DNA of 64,000 nucleotides. Source: Naegleria lovaniensis. Taxonomy: Eukaryota > Heterolobosea > Eutetramitea > Acrasida > Naegleriidae. Position numbers and translations under genes: made by a program. The notes beneath the pieces are model-generated. The model searched no databases. It saw only the letters and a program-made list of their open reading frames with translations, and was not told the origin of the DNA. The stretch is from the NCBI RefSeq assembly GCF_003324165.1, contig NW_025407870.1, positions 186,001-250,000 on the forward strand, in the 5' to 3' direction. Numbering within the stretch: the stretch's first letter is position 1; every line of letters begins with the position of its first letter. Below are positions 31,674 to 45,882 of this stretch, one piece after another.

Positions 31674-33185
31674 ATGCAAGATCTCAAACCCATCATTCCT
31701 ACCGCTCGAAAATCAGTGGGAATCCTTGGCACATCCTCCTCAGGAGAATTGGCAAAGGAACATATGGTGAATCGGGCCTTGATGGCTACTTCTCCTGTAA
31801 GCAATAGTAGTACGGGTTCTATTCCACTGGGCACGAGTGCAACCACCACAAACACAGATAAACCACAACAACCACACGCCTCGTCGCTCACACCCTCACC
31901 AACAACAAACATGGATACAACACAAAATTCAAGTAAATTATCATTGGAAAATTCGGAGGCCATTGTTTATGATTCATCTGAAGAGGAAGAGGAGAAGGTA
32001 GATATTTTGGAAGAAAGTGATTCCGATCATGTGGATCAACTAGCATCATCGGAAGAAGAAACGGCTATTCGAAGAAGAAGAACCAGAAGTAGTACTAGAG
32101 CTGATTCAAACCTTTCTTCATCAAATACGACCAAAAAGAACAATGACAAGGATGCTAACCAAAGGCAAAATCAACTTGCATCGTTGAGATTTACCGAAAA
32201 GTTTAAACAAGGCAGTGAAGATGAGGAGGGTCATCCTGCTGTTGTTTTTGATTCCGATGATGATGAGGAAGAAGATACACATCGAAAATTTGCTGAAAAT
32301 GTTAGCAAGGCAATACCAAAACAAAAGGCGGAACCATCAAGAAAAAAACAAAAGATGACGAGTATTACGCAATTGGAAACCACTACTAACGAAACTGCTA
32401 CATCTAAAATAGAAGCGAAGCAATCAAATGTACTTTCTATTGAACCTCATTCAGTACTGTTTAAATTTATTTGTTCTACCACTACTAATGTGGAGTTGCG
32501 AAACAAACTTAAACAAGATTTTGAAGACGAAAAATACGTAATATTAAGGAAAAAATACAATTTAAAGACACCAAGCAGAAAAGGTAGAATTAGTGACAAT
32601 GAGGTCAAATTAATCAAAAAATACGTTGAAATCACTAGCTCATTGCGTTTGGTCAGACATCCTCTCTCATTGACTCTCTTCAACAATACCAAGTCTTTCG
32701 ACGAAGACCGAATTAAAACTTGGAGTAATGACTCTCAGGAAGAAGAAGTAAATACTACCAACGTAAAACATTTTATTGCGACAATTACGGGAAGAAGTTT
32801 TGATTTGATTAGCTCTGTATGGAGAAAGGAAGAAAAGAACATTCATCACAGATTTGTACTTTATTTGGAACAAATGAGATATCACTTTGAGGTCTTTGTT
32901 CAGCCTAACACAGTTCACATGGATCGTGAACAGGAAGAAGAGCTTAAAGAAATGTATATCAGTTTACTAGGACTCATGAAACAATACCAAGATATTGTCA
33001 ATACACGAAGAGAAGAACGAAAAAACGGCATGCTTCGTGAAACATCCATCGAACTGTCTAAATTTGCAAAGATCTTGTCCAATCTGGACGAGCACTTTTC
33101 TAGATTAGATGCCTATCAGAGAGCATACAATGAGGAATTACATGATGCTCTTTGGTCATGTGCTGTCAAATACCTGTTGGCCTAA
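31674..33185 (+). CDS. Acidic N-terminal, helical C-terminal protein, unknown
   Basis: Single exon, 503 residues, starting ATG after AAAAACAAAA. Residues 1-250 are disordered with acidic Ser clusters (YDSSEEEEEKVDILEESDSD; FDSDDDEEED) of the kind phosphorylated by CK2, alternating with basic patches (IRRRRTRSSTRA). The C-terminal half (about 255-503) is predicted largely helical and looks globular: PHSVLFKFICSTTTNVELRN, SLRLVRHPLSLTLFNN, FDLISSVWRKEEKNI, FSRLDAYQRAYNEEL. The composition suggests a nuclear protein. No family was recognised. Confidence 0.7.
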   Translation: MQDLKPIIPTARKSVGILGTSSSGELAKEHMVNRALMATSPVSNSSTGSIPLGTSATTTNTDKPQQPHASSLTPSPTTNMDTTQNSSKLSLENSEAIVYDSSEEEEEKVDILEESDSDHVDQLASSEEETAIRRRRTRSSTRADSNLSSSNTTKKNNDKDANQRQNQLASLRFTEKFKQGSEDEEGHPAVVFDSDDDEEEDTHRKFAENVSKAIPKQKAEPSRKKQKMTSITQLETTTNETATSKIEAKQSNVLSIEPHSVLFKFICSTTTNVELRNKLKQDFEDEKYVILRKKYNLKTPSRKGRISDNEVKLIKKYVEITSSLRLVRHPLSLTLFNNTKSFDEDRIKTWSNDSQEEEVNTTNVKHFIATITGRSFDLISSVWRKEEKNIHHRFVLYLEQMRYHFEVFVQPNTVHMDREQEEELKEMYISLLGLMKQYQDIVNTRREERKNGMLRETSIELSKFAKILSNLDEHFSRLDAYQRAYNEELHDALWSCAVKYLLA

Positions 33186-33288
33186 GGAAAATTCTATTAA
33201 AAAGAATGATAAAGTTTCGAAATATTGAGGTTCTTTTGGACTATGTTTCCTTTTTTAAAAAACAATTTACTTCTGCCCCGCCAAAAAA

Positions 33289-34766
33289 ATGTATGACTTT
33301 TCGTCAAACCCTTTGCTCACCAACATTCAAAAACCACAACAACAGGGAAAAGAGCCAACCACTGCATCCAAGATTTCATCGCATCATCAACCAAAACAGC
33401 AATTAGCAACATCGGATTCATCATCAGCAAGACCTCCCTCAAGACAAAAACGCCCCTCATCATCCAGAGCTGAAAATATTACATCATTGAATGGAGGTAA
33501 ATCAACAACATCTACAGCAGGATCAAGCATGGAAGATAGGAGGGTAGCCTTTCAAGCAACATCCCCATCGGAATTACAACCAGAAAAACCAAATCAAAAA
33601 AACCCTCCATTAAGGACCAATACGGAGTACAACAACCCTGATGCCCTGATACACAATTTTCAGCAAACTAAGCCAATCTCAAAACCATTTGGGCAAAACT
33701 ATTTAAATGATAAATCTCAAGAGGAATCGAATATTGATATTGCAGAATTTAGGCCTAAATTTCAAGGATCTGCCTCTGCACACAAAAAGGAAAAACCGAC
33801 CACCACTACTTCGAAACTGCAACAAGGATCACATGAACACACCATTGGACTGATTTTAAATGAATACGAACGAGGAATGGTACTGTATGATAAGGGACAA
33901 TATGAAGCCTCTCTTGAACGTTTCAATGAATGTCTCAATATATTTATGAAATCTAAAATTGAGGATGCAGAGATGTGTGCCAATATCTTTTTAGCAATGG
34001 GAATTTCTTACTATGGACAAGGTGACGAAGAATCTGCCTTAGAATTGTATCATAGATGTATTCAAAGGTTGGAGGATAAGTTTGGAAAAAATTTTCCTGG
34101 TATTGTCTCTCCACTTGTTAATATTGCACTCGTTTACACCAATCAAAAGAGATTTGATGAAGCATTGGGCATGTTTCAAAAGGCACAAAAATTAGCTGAA
34201 AGTAAGTAACATGATTAGTAGCATGTGAATTCAAAGAACTGACTTGGAATTCAGATATTTTGGGAGACGATCGCTTATGTTTGTCAGATATTTATCACAA
34301 TATGGGAGTAATATTCGACCATCAATCTAGATTAGAGGACGCTATTGATTATTACGATAAATCCATAAGAATACGAGAGAAAATTTTAGGAGAGGATCAC
34401 CCAATTACGGCACTTACCTATGAAAATATGTCCCAAGTTTTGAAAGATTTAAGAAAATTCAAAAAAGCTGTCGAATATCAAAATAAGGTGATTGCCATCC
34501 GAAAGAAACATCTTGGTGTGAATACATATGACTATGCTTTGGCTCTACACAACATGGGATTAATATTATTTAAGGATAGAAATCTTCCACAGGCTCTAAA
34601 TTATTTCCAAAAAGCATATAAACTACGAGAACAGTTGTTAGGAGAAGATCATGAAGTTACAAAAGCATCAAGGCAACTCTACGAAGAAATTGATAAGCGG
34701 TTAAGTGAAAAGAAAAAACGAGTCACATCTCTTTCGCACTCTATTGTTAGTAATACCAATAAATAA
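33289..34766 (+). CDS. TPR-repeat protein, kinesin-light-chain-like repeats
   Basis: Two exons: 33289-34201 and 34255-34766 (474 residues). The 53-bp intron is GTAAGT..CAG and the frame closes. Residues 1-180 are disordered and Pro/Ser/Gln-rich. From about 185 on there are six or so 40-odd-residue TPR units, e.g. YERGMVLYDKGQYEASLERF, IALVYTNQKRFDEALGMFQK, DIYHNMGVIFDHQSRLEDAI, LHNMGLILFKDRNLPQALNY. The later ones carry the KLC/NPHP3-type spacing with G-EDHP (ILGEDHPITALTYENMSQ). It is presumably a protein-interaction scaffold. The partner is unknown, and without other kinesin light chain regions I do not call it KLC. Confidence 0.85.
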
Positions 34767-34816
34767 AAAGAGTTTACCTAACTTCCTCTATTGTTCAAAA
34801 AAGCTTGTTGAAATTG

Positions 34817-35989
34817 TTATTGTTGAGTTGGCTGCTTTTCCCTTCTTCGTTTGGTCCAATTAGCACCAATAATTCCAAGTAAAATTACAAATCCGACCCA
34901 CTTGTTTTGAACAAAAGTTTTCATGCATTGCTGGGAATTGTTGTAATCGATGGTGTGAATTTTGTAAATGGATCCTAGAACTGAAGAAAATATTGCGAGA
35001 AAATATGGCCATTGCTCAATCATGTCATATCCAGCATTATGACCAGCAAGAGATGCACAGACGCCGAAAAGCAGAGAAAATCCTGTCAAAATTTCTCTTG
35101 TACGATCTCCAAAAAGTAAAGCGGTGGATTTGACTCCAATGTCTCTGTCATCCTTCTTATCTTGATGTGCATAAATAGTGTCATAGACAAGAGTCCATGC
35201 AATAGAGCCCAAATACATGGGAACTAAAATTGACCAATTACAGAAACCTGCAAAGGCAGCATATCCTACAAAAATACCCCAATTGAAAGTTAAGCCCAAA
35301 TAACTTTGTGGCCAATACGTAAATCGTTTCATGAGAGGATAGGTAAACACAAAAAACAATGAGCTAGCTCCCACAGCAATTGTGTAATAATTGAATTGAA
35401 CCAACACTGCCAAGCCAGCTAACAATTGTGCTCCCAAGAATATCGTTGCATTCTTCATGGATATTTGACCGCTTGCAATTGGCCTCGTTTTAGTTCTTTC
35501 CACTTGCTTGTCAAAATCACGATCCCACATATCATTCACTGTACATCCAGCACCTCTCATAATTATTGCACCAATTGCAAATAAAGCGCTATAATATATA
35601 CTCGGAATGAGAGAGGCAACATCTGCAAACGCCAAACTCCATAAACACGGATAAAGCAAAAGCCATGTACCAATAGGTTTATCAAGCCTCATCAGATACA
35701 GATAGGGTCGAATGGAGCTTGGTGCAGACTCTACAAATTTCTGTGGCCATGATGTCGTAGTGGTAGTTGTTGTATTGATTGAATTGGTTTGGCTTGATGA
35801 TGAAATGGGTGGTTGTTGATTGAATTTTCGGGCCTGAATGAAATTTTTGTTTTCATGATGCAACAATGTACTACATGATGCCAATCTCCAAAATCCAATG
35901 CTTGATGATTTGTTGTTCAAAGTAGAAACACTTCTCAAGGTGGCAGTTGTTCCGAGATTCAGCGAGCTCAAAACTCGGCGAGCTTTCAT
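34817..35989 (-). CDS. COQ2: 4-hydroxybenzoate polyprenyltransferase, mitochondrial (UbiA family)
   Basis: Single exon, 390 residues. The first about 80 residues are basic and Ser/Thr-rich, fitting a mitochondrial presequence. The UbiA domain starts at [20 protein letters not shown]. It has both Asp-rich motifs, [20 protein letters not shown] and [20 protein letters not shown], and about eight hydrophobic helices. COQ2 attaches the polyprenyl tail to 4-hydroxybenzoate, the committed membrane step of ubiquinone synthesis, in the inner mitochondrial membrane. It is convergent with the TPR gene (about 50 bp) and lies just 55 bp downstream of the next minus-strand gene. Confidence 0.95.
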   Translation of the reverse strand: MKARRVLSSLNLGTTATLRSVSTLNNKSSSIGFWRLASCSTLLHHENKNFIQARKFNQQPPISSSSQTNSINTTTTTTTSWPQKFVESAPSSIRPYLYLMRLDKPIGTWLLLYPCLWSLAFADVASLIPSIYYSALFAIGAIIMRGAGCTVNDMWDRDFDKQVERTKTRPIASGQISMKNATIFLGAQLLAGLAVLVQFNYYTIAVGASSLFFVFTYPLMKRFTYWPQSYLGLTFNWGIFVGYAAFAGFCNWSILVPMYLGSIAWTLVYDTIYAHQDKKDDRDIGVKSTALLFGDRTREILTGFSLLFGVCASLAGHNAGYDMIEQWPYFLAIFSSVLGSIYKIHTIDYNNSQQCMKTFVQNKWVGFVILLGIIGANWTKRRREKQPTQQ

Positions 35990-36044
35990 TTTTTAACTTT
36001 TGTTTTTTTAACTGTTCATGAACCTCAATCTATTGCAAACGCGT

Positions 36045-37531
36045 TTATTGGTTGAGAAGACCTTTGAAACTGTCGCCCAAATCAATCTTGTACATGTCAT
36101 GAGTTGGTTTCAAGAATTTCATAAACTTAAAGTCCTTAGTATCGACATCTCTACCCCATGCAGCAGCGTTTTCGTCGTCCACGTCAATAATAAGGAAGTC
36201 TCGCAAGTCAGCAAAGTGGTCAGTGGCAATCATGTCATGTGGGCCCTCAGATAAAAGCTCGGCTCTATGTACTTTGTGTAATGGTTGTGTGTAGGTTTCT
36301 AAGGCATGCTTGATTTCAAGTCTTACTGGTTTCGACAATTCTGATTGGAGAACACCTTCAACTCTCATCCTTTCTGCCATTTCTACCAGTTTCATTCTAT
36401 GGTCCATAAATATACAGGCCTTTGCGTATGTGTTAAATGTGATGCCATTAAGAGAGCCTAACAATTTAGGTGATCTCTTGAATCGTGTTTTTTGATCTAT
36501 TTTCTGGTTAGAAAAGTGAGCTGACGATGAATTTGCAACCATTTGCTCGAAAAACTTGAAAGCAAATGGATCACGTGATTCTGCATAAACATCCAACATG
36601 GTATTGCAAAATGTCAAGTATGAAACGCTTTCACTTGCAGTCCAAGGCTTTTCGTGAGAGTAACCAAGTCTTTCTTTGATAATGTCTTGCAGAGCGAAGA
36701 AGTAAATTTCCTCAGCTAATTGAACTTGTTCAAGCATGGAACATGCTCTCAAAAGGGTACCCATGCTGGTCAACAATTGTTCCTTGTACATGGGTGATTG
36801 GCCAATACCTGATGCCTGTAATTCGTTGAATGTATCAAAGACATGTAAAACGTCATCCGTGCTCAATTGTACCTTCATCAGAGCATTATAGGAGATGGCA
36901 TCAGGTGAATTGTGATACTTGTAAATATCGGAAAACACCCTCTTTGCTTCTTCCAATCTCTGAAATAATTGTTGTTTGTTTAAAAAACATTGATGAACAA
37001 ATCGGATTCGCAATTCATCGTCGTCCATGAAAGACCATCATCATCAAACGATGAAAAATTATTAGAAAATAATATTAGAAATTTAGATAATTAGAAATAT
37101 TAGAACAAACAACAACAATAACGTACTTCCTTTGGTCTGAACTTGCTAGCCTCTACATACATATCTACATAATCCTTGTATGGCTTAAACCACTTGAATA
37201 GAAGCCTCTTTGGAGCGAATGAACTCACAATTGCGTTCATAGTTTTCAAGTCAATGTGCTTGGTCATCTTCTTGAGTTTTCCATAGGCCTCAACAGCCTC
37301 GGCGACTTGTCCGTCATTGTTGAATGCCAAAATTTGTTTCACCTGTTGTTCAATGCTGTTTGGTTTTGAAATTGGCACTGTAGGAACGGAACCCTCTTCT
37401 TTCTCTACGTTTGTTGGTGTTTCTTGCTCCTTCTTCACTCGTGAATAGAAACAAAATTGTTGTTGAGAAACTGATTTGAGAAAGAGAGAAGCTGATGAAT
37501 GAATATTCGATGACACAACAAATTTTCTCAT
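36045..37531 (-). CDS. PPR-like mitochondrial protein
   Basis: Two exons: 37531-37127 and 36959-36045 (439 residues). The donor is GTACGT, the acceptor TTTCAG, phase 0. The N-terminus (MRKFVVSSNIHSSASLFLKS, then a short basic stretch) looks like a mitochondrial presequence. The body is helical with pentatricopeptide-like units: AEAVEAYGKLKKMTKHID, LEEAKRVFSDIYKYHNSPDA followed by ISYNALMKV, TFNTYAKACIFMDHRMKLVE. The repeats are degenerate, so PPR assignment is moderate. The C-terminal about 60 residues are non-repeat and acidic. PPR proteins bind organellar RNA. The stop codon is 55 bp from the COQ2 start. Confidence 0.65.
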
Positions 37532-38462
37532 TTTTTTCGAAATTCAAAACAGCTTCTGCAATTCTTTGCTGTCGCAGCGAATGAAATGCCTCAAGTGCTG
37601 CGCACTATAGGTGAGCACATTCAAGTTTTAACAATGGATCAAGGAGTAAGAACAGTTCACTCAACTTAAAATGCAGGTTAAGAAGAAACAAGAACAGCAC
37701 CACCAGTACCGTGTAGTGATGGGTGTGTTGCATACCTCACAACAGCAGCACCAGGAAGCAATGATAATGTTTTGTGAGCAGCAAAGACATCGTGAACTAA
37801 GGAAACGAAATTTAATAATAATAATAATGATGAGTAATACAGTTGCTTTCGTTTTTGTGTATGAAATTTCAACAGTTTTTCAGTCGCTGCCGACAAGGAA
37901 ATGCAACACCGTTAAGGTCGAGCCACATGAAAAAGTTGCTAAATTGAAAGGCAATCTTAGTGTATTCATTAGGTACACACTTAGCCAACAAATCCATCCA
38001 ACAAATCACGCACCTGTTATTGAAAATTTATCTAAATGAACGAACATTCTCGAATTAACCTAGGTATTAACTTCCAACAGTTGTCATTAAATTAGTTTAA
38101 CTTCCAAATCGATATTCGCCATTTTCAACTACGTGTTACCTACGTGACGAAAGAACGAATCCTAAATTCACAAGTTGTGTAATGTTTTCATTTCCCAAAC
38201 CATTTTGTATTCAACCACTGATGCAACAGGACCCCTTCCATAAAAGACCCCGACCCTATCAACTTGGGTCTTCATACAAACCGTATGAGCTGTTATTTAA
38301 AGGCCTTTTCCAAAATCAAAAAAAAATCATCAACCACTGAAGCGCTAGTTTCCGAGAGTTGGTTCATTAAGCCTTGTTGTATTTTAGTGCAAAAGCTTCC
38401 GAAGATTTTCCACGATCATCCTCTTGTTTTCTCTCTTTTGAAATTTCATATTACACGACACA
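37532..38462. other. Long divergent intergenic region upstream of UGP
   Basis: About 930 bp between divergent genes. ATA/TAA trinucleotide runs occur near 37815-37830. A 122-codon plus-strand ORF (37671-38039) is Gln/His-rich at first and then changes character. I found no family signal and did not accept it. Confidence 0.4.
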
Positions 38463-40003
38463 ATGGATCAAGCAGTAGAACAACTTGTGCATCGATTTAA
38501 TCAAGTCCACTCGGACAAGCAAGAACAAGAAAAGTTTGCCAAGCAAATGAATGATTTTCTGAAATTGTTCAACCGTTTTGTTGCTTCACAAAAGAATCAA
38601 GCCCAGATTAATTGGGATCGTATTAGAGCACCTACTGAAGATCATTTGAAGGATTATGAACAGTTGACCAGCGATTTGAATCATTCCGCAATCAAGAATA
38701 TTCTCAACAAGCTTGTGGTAGTCAAACTGAATGGTGGCTTGGGAACCACTATGGGATGCACCGGACCAAAGTCTGTCATTGGTGTTCGAGGCGATGACAC
38801 TTTCTTGGATTTAACCATCAAACAAATTCAGGTATGTAATTTGATGATTCACCAACGGTCATGTATGAGAAATTCAATTGCAAATGAATTTTCAATATCG
38901 GAACGACAATTTTCATCTGCCAATTCGGTTCATTATCGCCATCACATCGACAGTATTTGAACAACAAGTATGATGTAGATGTGCCACTCGTGTTGATGAA
39001 CTCATTTAACACTTCTGAAGACACAGCAAAAATCATTAATGACCCTAAATATGCCAATATTAATGTCACAATTGAGTGCTTTGAACAAAACCAATTTCCA
39101 AGAATCATCAAGGAAAAGTTGCTTCCATTCCCTGATGACATTCCAAATGAGAAGAACAAGGAGGCTTGGTATCCTCCTGGACACGGAGATTTCTACAGCT
39201 CATTCTTTGAGTCACCACTGTACAGCAAATATAAGAATGCAGGAAAAGAATATGTTTTCTTGTCGAATATTGACAATTTGGGAGCAACTGTAGATTTAAA
39301 GATTTTAAATTATTTGATTAACAACAAGACTGACTTTTGCATGGAAGTGACAAAGAAAACATTGGCCGATGTGAAAGGAGGAACCCTCATCAATTATGAA
39401 GGAGAAGGCGTTAAACTTCTCGAACTCGCTCAAGTTCCAAAAGAGCATGTCAAAGATTTTGAATCAATTGAAAAGTTCAAAATTTTTAACACTAACAATT
39501 TGTGGATTCGCCTTTCTTCTATCGAAACTCAATTGGAAGAGCTTAAACAAAGAGTTGAAATAATCAATAACGAAAAAGAAGTTGATGGAGTGAAAGTCAT
39601 TCAATTAGAAACAGCTGCTGGAGCTGCAATTCAAGTATTCAAAAAGTCCATTGGTGTCGATGTACCAAGATCTAGATTCTTGCCAGTGAAGAAATGCTCT
39701 GATCTGCTCTTGGTGCAATCCAACTTGTACAATCTTGGCGATGACTATTGTTTGGTCAAGAGCACGACTGAAGAAGCCCCAATCATTAATCTTGACGACA
39801 AATTTTACAAGAAGGTTGGAGATTATCTCGCAAGATTCAAGAATGGAGTTCCAAATATTGTGGATTTGAAAGAGTTGAACGTGACTGGAGATGTTACTTT
39901 CGGAAAGAATGTTGTACTGAAAGGAAAGGTTCATGTTGTGGCCAAACAAAAGACTCTAGTGCCAGATGGAAGCGTCATTTCTGATGAAACTGTACAGTAT
40001 TAA
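38463..40003 (+). CDS. UGP: UTP-glucose-1-phosphate uridylyltransferase
   Basis: Two exons: 38463-38831 and 38954-40003 (472 residues). The donor is GTATGT, the acceptor ACAG, phase 0. The nucleotide-binding loop is VVVKLNGGLGTTMGCTGPKS (residues about 80-99). Further signatures are DVPLVLMNSFNTSEDT, WYPPGHGDFYSSFFESPL, FLSNIDNLGATVDL, GGTLINYEGE, FNTNNLWI and LETAAGAAIQVF. The C-terminus forms the left-handed beta-helix (LNVTGDVTFGKNVVLKGKV). The enzyme makes UDP-glucose from UTP and glucose-1-phosphate in the cytosol. Length agrees with eukaryotic UGP2 (about 500). Confidence 0.97.
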
Positions 40004-40728
40004 TATATTTACAACAATCTATTTTTTAATTCATTCCTATTTACTTTCTGTCAGTATCGATATTCTAAACTTTGAGGCTCAGATGGAAACAACATGAAGG
40101 GTGACACACATTTAACTCGATACAAAATTGTTCCCTTTACCTTTCGAACCTCATGGAATCTTTTCAATGTTATAGAGTGGTGAATACTGAGTGGAACATC
40201 AAACTACGGATTGAATATTGTCCAGTGTTTGCAATGGGGAATGATCTTTTCTCTTAAAACGGATCATAAACTTGTTCATACGGAAAAGTTCGCCGAACCT
40301 TAATGATTGACAGAGATCACTGGAGCAAGAAATATTCTTCTTCTATTCCTTACAACTCATAGAATTAGTTTTTGAGCACCTTGTGTGCGTTGGGTCCTTT
40401 CCCTGGCATAGCCCTACTTATCAAGCGATGAGAATATGTTTGACTAGACTCAACAATCTAATGCCATCATCTGACTGCGTATGGTATGAATGAATGGACA
40501 CACTTGGATTTTGCTCTCCATTTGCCAATGTTAGTAGGTACTTGAAATTGAAAATTCTTTGTCAATTCTCTGTCTTGGATGGTCGTTCTACAAGATTCCT
40601 TGTTGAACGAATCAAAACAGAAGCATGGCTTTGACGTCCTCTGAATGATCCAATCCCTACTTGGTGCAAACCATACCCATGGATTCCGCAAACTCAAGAG
40701 AATTATTAATTTCAAAATTCAAATTTTC
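40004..40728. other. Intergenic with traces of a decayed gene
   Basis: About 725 bp. On the minus strand near 40140-40205 a short peptide (FDVPLSIHHSIT) and its DNA match part of the decayed gene at 16.7-17.3 kb. Flanking sequence is only loosely similar. Nothing else is supportable. Confidence 0.4.
40168..40204. repeat. 37-bp near-identical copy of 17085-17121
   Basis: Both copies read TGTTATAGAGTGGTGAA(C/T) followed by ACTGAGTGGAACATCAAAC, same orientation, with one mismatch. The minus-strand translation in both is FDVPLS(V/I)HHSIT, so this is a shared coding relic rather than a simple repeat. Confidence 0.7.
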
Positions 40729-41506
40729 ATGAAGAAATCTTCCAATGTTAGGTTGCAGCATTCGACTGGCCAACGGCATGAAAAAACTTATGGAAAATTC
40801 TTTAATGCACCTCGAATAAAAAATGTGAGTGGATTTGAAGACTTGACCTCGAAAAATAGTGAAAGGTGGTGGCAGTGGTGGAAGGAAAAAAAGTGAAGTG
40901 CAATTTTTCAAGAAAAAGCTCTTGTTTCAATCCAGTTACAAGTATAGAAATTATTTGGGTTACCTGACAGAGTTGAATGAATACAATATTGACTTGTCAA
41001 AGGTGACCAATACTGCTCGAAGAAGATCAACAGAAGAAAATGGTAATGATTCGTCGGACCAATCCGAAAGTGATGAGGAGAGCACTGTCCATTCAACTCG
41101 TAATGTTTCAATTATCAAAAAAGAGGAAGAAGGTTCCATGGTGGACTTGACTGAAGAGGAACCACCCAAAATTATTGAGACAATTTCTTTAGAGAGCGAC
41201 AATGATGAGGAAGAAAATGTCACTGCAACACCAACCACTCACAACTCTGTGACAAACACTGAATACACATTCTCTGAAACAGTTCAAGATGTGAATAGAA
41301 AGACCGTAGAAGAATTGATAACATTTATCAAAATTAATGATGAAGAATTGCACAACAATATCAGAAATGTATTAAGAGAGCAGAAAATTTCTGGAAGCAA
41401 ATTCATGAGCTTGAGTTCAACTGATTTTTATCAAATGAAATTACACCTCAAAGATCAAGTCAAGATCCTGCAAATTACAAACAAAATCCACCAAAATTCC
41501 CGTTAA
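40729..41506 (+). CDS. Acidic protein with a C-terminal SAM-like domain
   Basis: Proposed exons 40729-40824 and 40943-41506 (219 residues). The donor is GTGAGT, the acceptor ACAAG, phase 0. Exon 2 alone has no early ATG, and the preceding short frame supplies one together with a donor. Residues about 50-130 are acidic and Ser-rich (DSSDQSESDEES; MVDLTEEEPP; a SUMO-interaction-like patch is possible). Residues about 150-215 resemble a SAM domain (VEELITFIKINDEELHNNIR, then ISGSKFMSLSSTDFYQMKL). SAM domains mediate protein-protein contacts. The start and first intron are the weakest parts. Confidence 0.5.
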
Positions 41507-41681
41507 AACAAAGATGATTATATAATGCACAATCATTGACTTTTGCCGTGTTTGAAATTATTCCATTCAAATGGACAGGAAACTCGGGAGGCAATCTCCA
41601 AAACGCTGAATTTACAACTTTACACAAAATCAAATTAAACTTTACATGAAAGATTATTGTTTTTAATAATAATTAATTGAA

Positions 41682-44638
<2,957 letters not shown>

Positions 44639-45814
44639 TCAACATTGATTTTCTAACAAGTAACTCATGGCTAATCCTCGATCTCCAAAACTCTTTAAGG
44701 CATGTCTTGCAGCTTCCTCAGAAAAGCCAAGCTCACAAATGAGTTGAACATCATTTTCAAAATCTGAATTAATATTTGGCTGATTGATATGTTTTGTGAG
44801 CTCTTCAAGCTCATGTTCTTCATCGTCGTGTTGCGCAACTGGTTCCAATGACCCAACCAAAGCTGGATCTTTTTCATTGTCCTTCCACTTGGAAGATGTT
44901 ACATTTTCGGAAGAAGGTTCAGAATGTTGACGAATTGTTTGGAAAGAGCTTCTCAAAGAATTTAATCGTTCCTGTACCGAAAGAAGACTAGTAGGGATTA
45001 CTTGAGGAGGAGACTGAGGAGGTGGTACAATACAAGCAGTGACGGTCGTTGTTGCTTGGCATGTCGTCACGAATGGTCCATTATAATTCTTTTGATCTAA
45101 GGAATTAGAATCCTGTACGGAAGTGCAGAAAGTACCATCAAGTGCTTGATTGTACGAATAAGGATTGAGTGTCGCAGAGGGTTGTGAATATTGTGTCAAT
45201 TGCCTTCTCGATTCGTTAAGGTCTCGTATGGCATGAGGATGATGATAACCCTTGTCATCATTCTGTACTGGACTTTTGAGTGTAGTATTCAATAATACCT
45301 CAGGAGAGTTCACATGTAATATATTTGGATCATGATCTTGTGACATCATTATTGAGTATTGATTATTGATTTGAGATTCTTTGAGAGAAGAATGCACTTG
45401 ATTTTTCTTTATAAAATTCAAAATGGCACTCATTTTCATGTCCATGTGTTGAATGTGTTCTGAAATCGATTGTTTCCATCGATGGGTTTCTTCAGAGTGC
45501 ATTTGAAGAGTTTCAACCAAGCTCATTAACAACAATGGATCAAAAGTATCATGAAACAATGTTGAATTCTGTGACACATCATGGAATGTTAAAGAATTTT
45601 GAAAGGAGGAGTGAAGAGGGTTCGTGGAAGGAGGATTCTTGGTGGCCACTACATCGGAAGAGTTTGTTTCAAATCTCTTGTTCCGAATCGATGAATGGTT
45701 GGACAACACATGTTGGTGTGAGATTGGTTGAGTCGACTGGTTGCCATTTGAATTCAAAGCATGTGGATCTGTGGTCGTGTCACACGTGGGAAGGTCCACC
45801 ACTGAAGGATACAT
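44639..45814 (-). CDS. UBA-domain protein, otherwise low complexity
   Basis: Single exon, 391 residues. The last about 42 residues form a UBA domain (NDVQLICELGFSEEAARHAL, then KSFGDRGLAMSYLLE), with LGF in place of the usual MGF. This three-helix fold binds ubiquitin. A short helical segment at about 90-140 (LLMSLVETLQMHSEETHRWK) may be a coiled coil. The remainder is Ser/Asn/Gln/His-rich and probably disordered. No UBL domain is visible, so it is not a standard shuttle factor. Lying next to CDC48 is suggestive of shared ubiquitin biology, but gene order in this window is generally not functional. Confidence 0.75.
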   Translation of the reverse strand: MYPSVVDLPTCDTTTDPHALNSNGNQSTQPISHQHVLSNHSSIRNKRFETNSSDVVATKNPPSTNPLHSSFQNSLTFHDVSQNSTLFHDTFDPLLLMSLVETLQMHSEETHRWKQSISEHIQHMDMKMSAILNFIKKNQVHSSLKESQINNQYSIMMSQDHDPNILHVNSPEVLLNTTLKSPVQNDDKGYHHPHAIRDLNESRRQLTQYSQPSATLNPYSYNQALDGTFCTSVQDSNSLDQKNYNGPFVTTCQATTTVTACIVPPPQSPPQVIPTSLLSVQERLNSLRSSFQTIRQHSEPSSENVTSSKWKDNEKDPALVGSLEPVAQHDDEEHELEELTKHINQPNINSDFENDVQLICELGFSEEAARHALKSFGDRGLAMSYLLENQC

Positions 45815-45882
45815 TTCGAGTGAATTCGGAAGTAGAAGTTTGTGAATTCGAAGAGTTTTGATTTTTTTTTTGTTGTTTCAAA

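Noticed and set aside
37671-38039. 122-codon ORF upstream of UGP
   Set aside because: The composition shifts from Gln/His-rich to random-looking, with no family resemblance and a poor start context.
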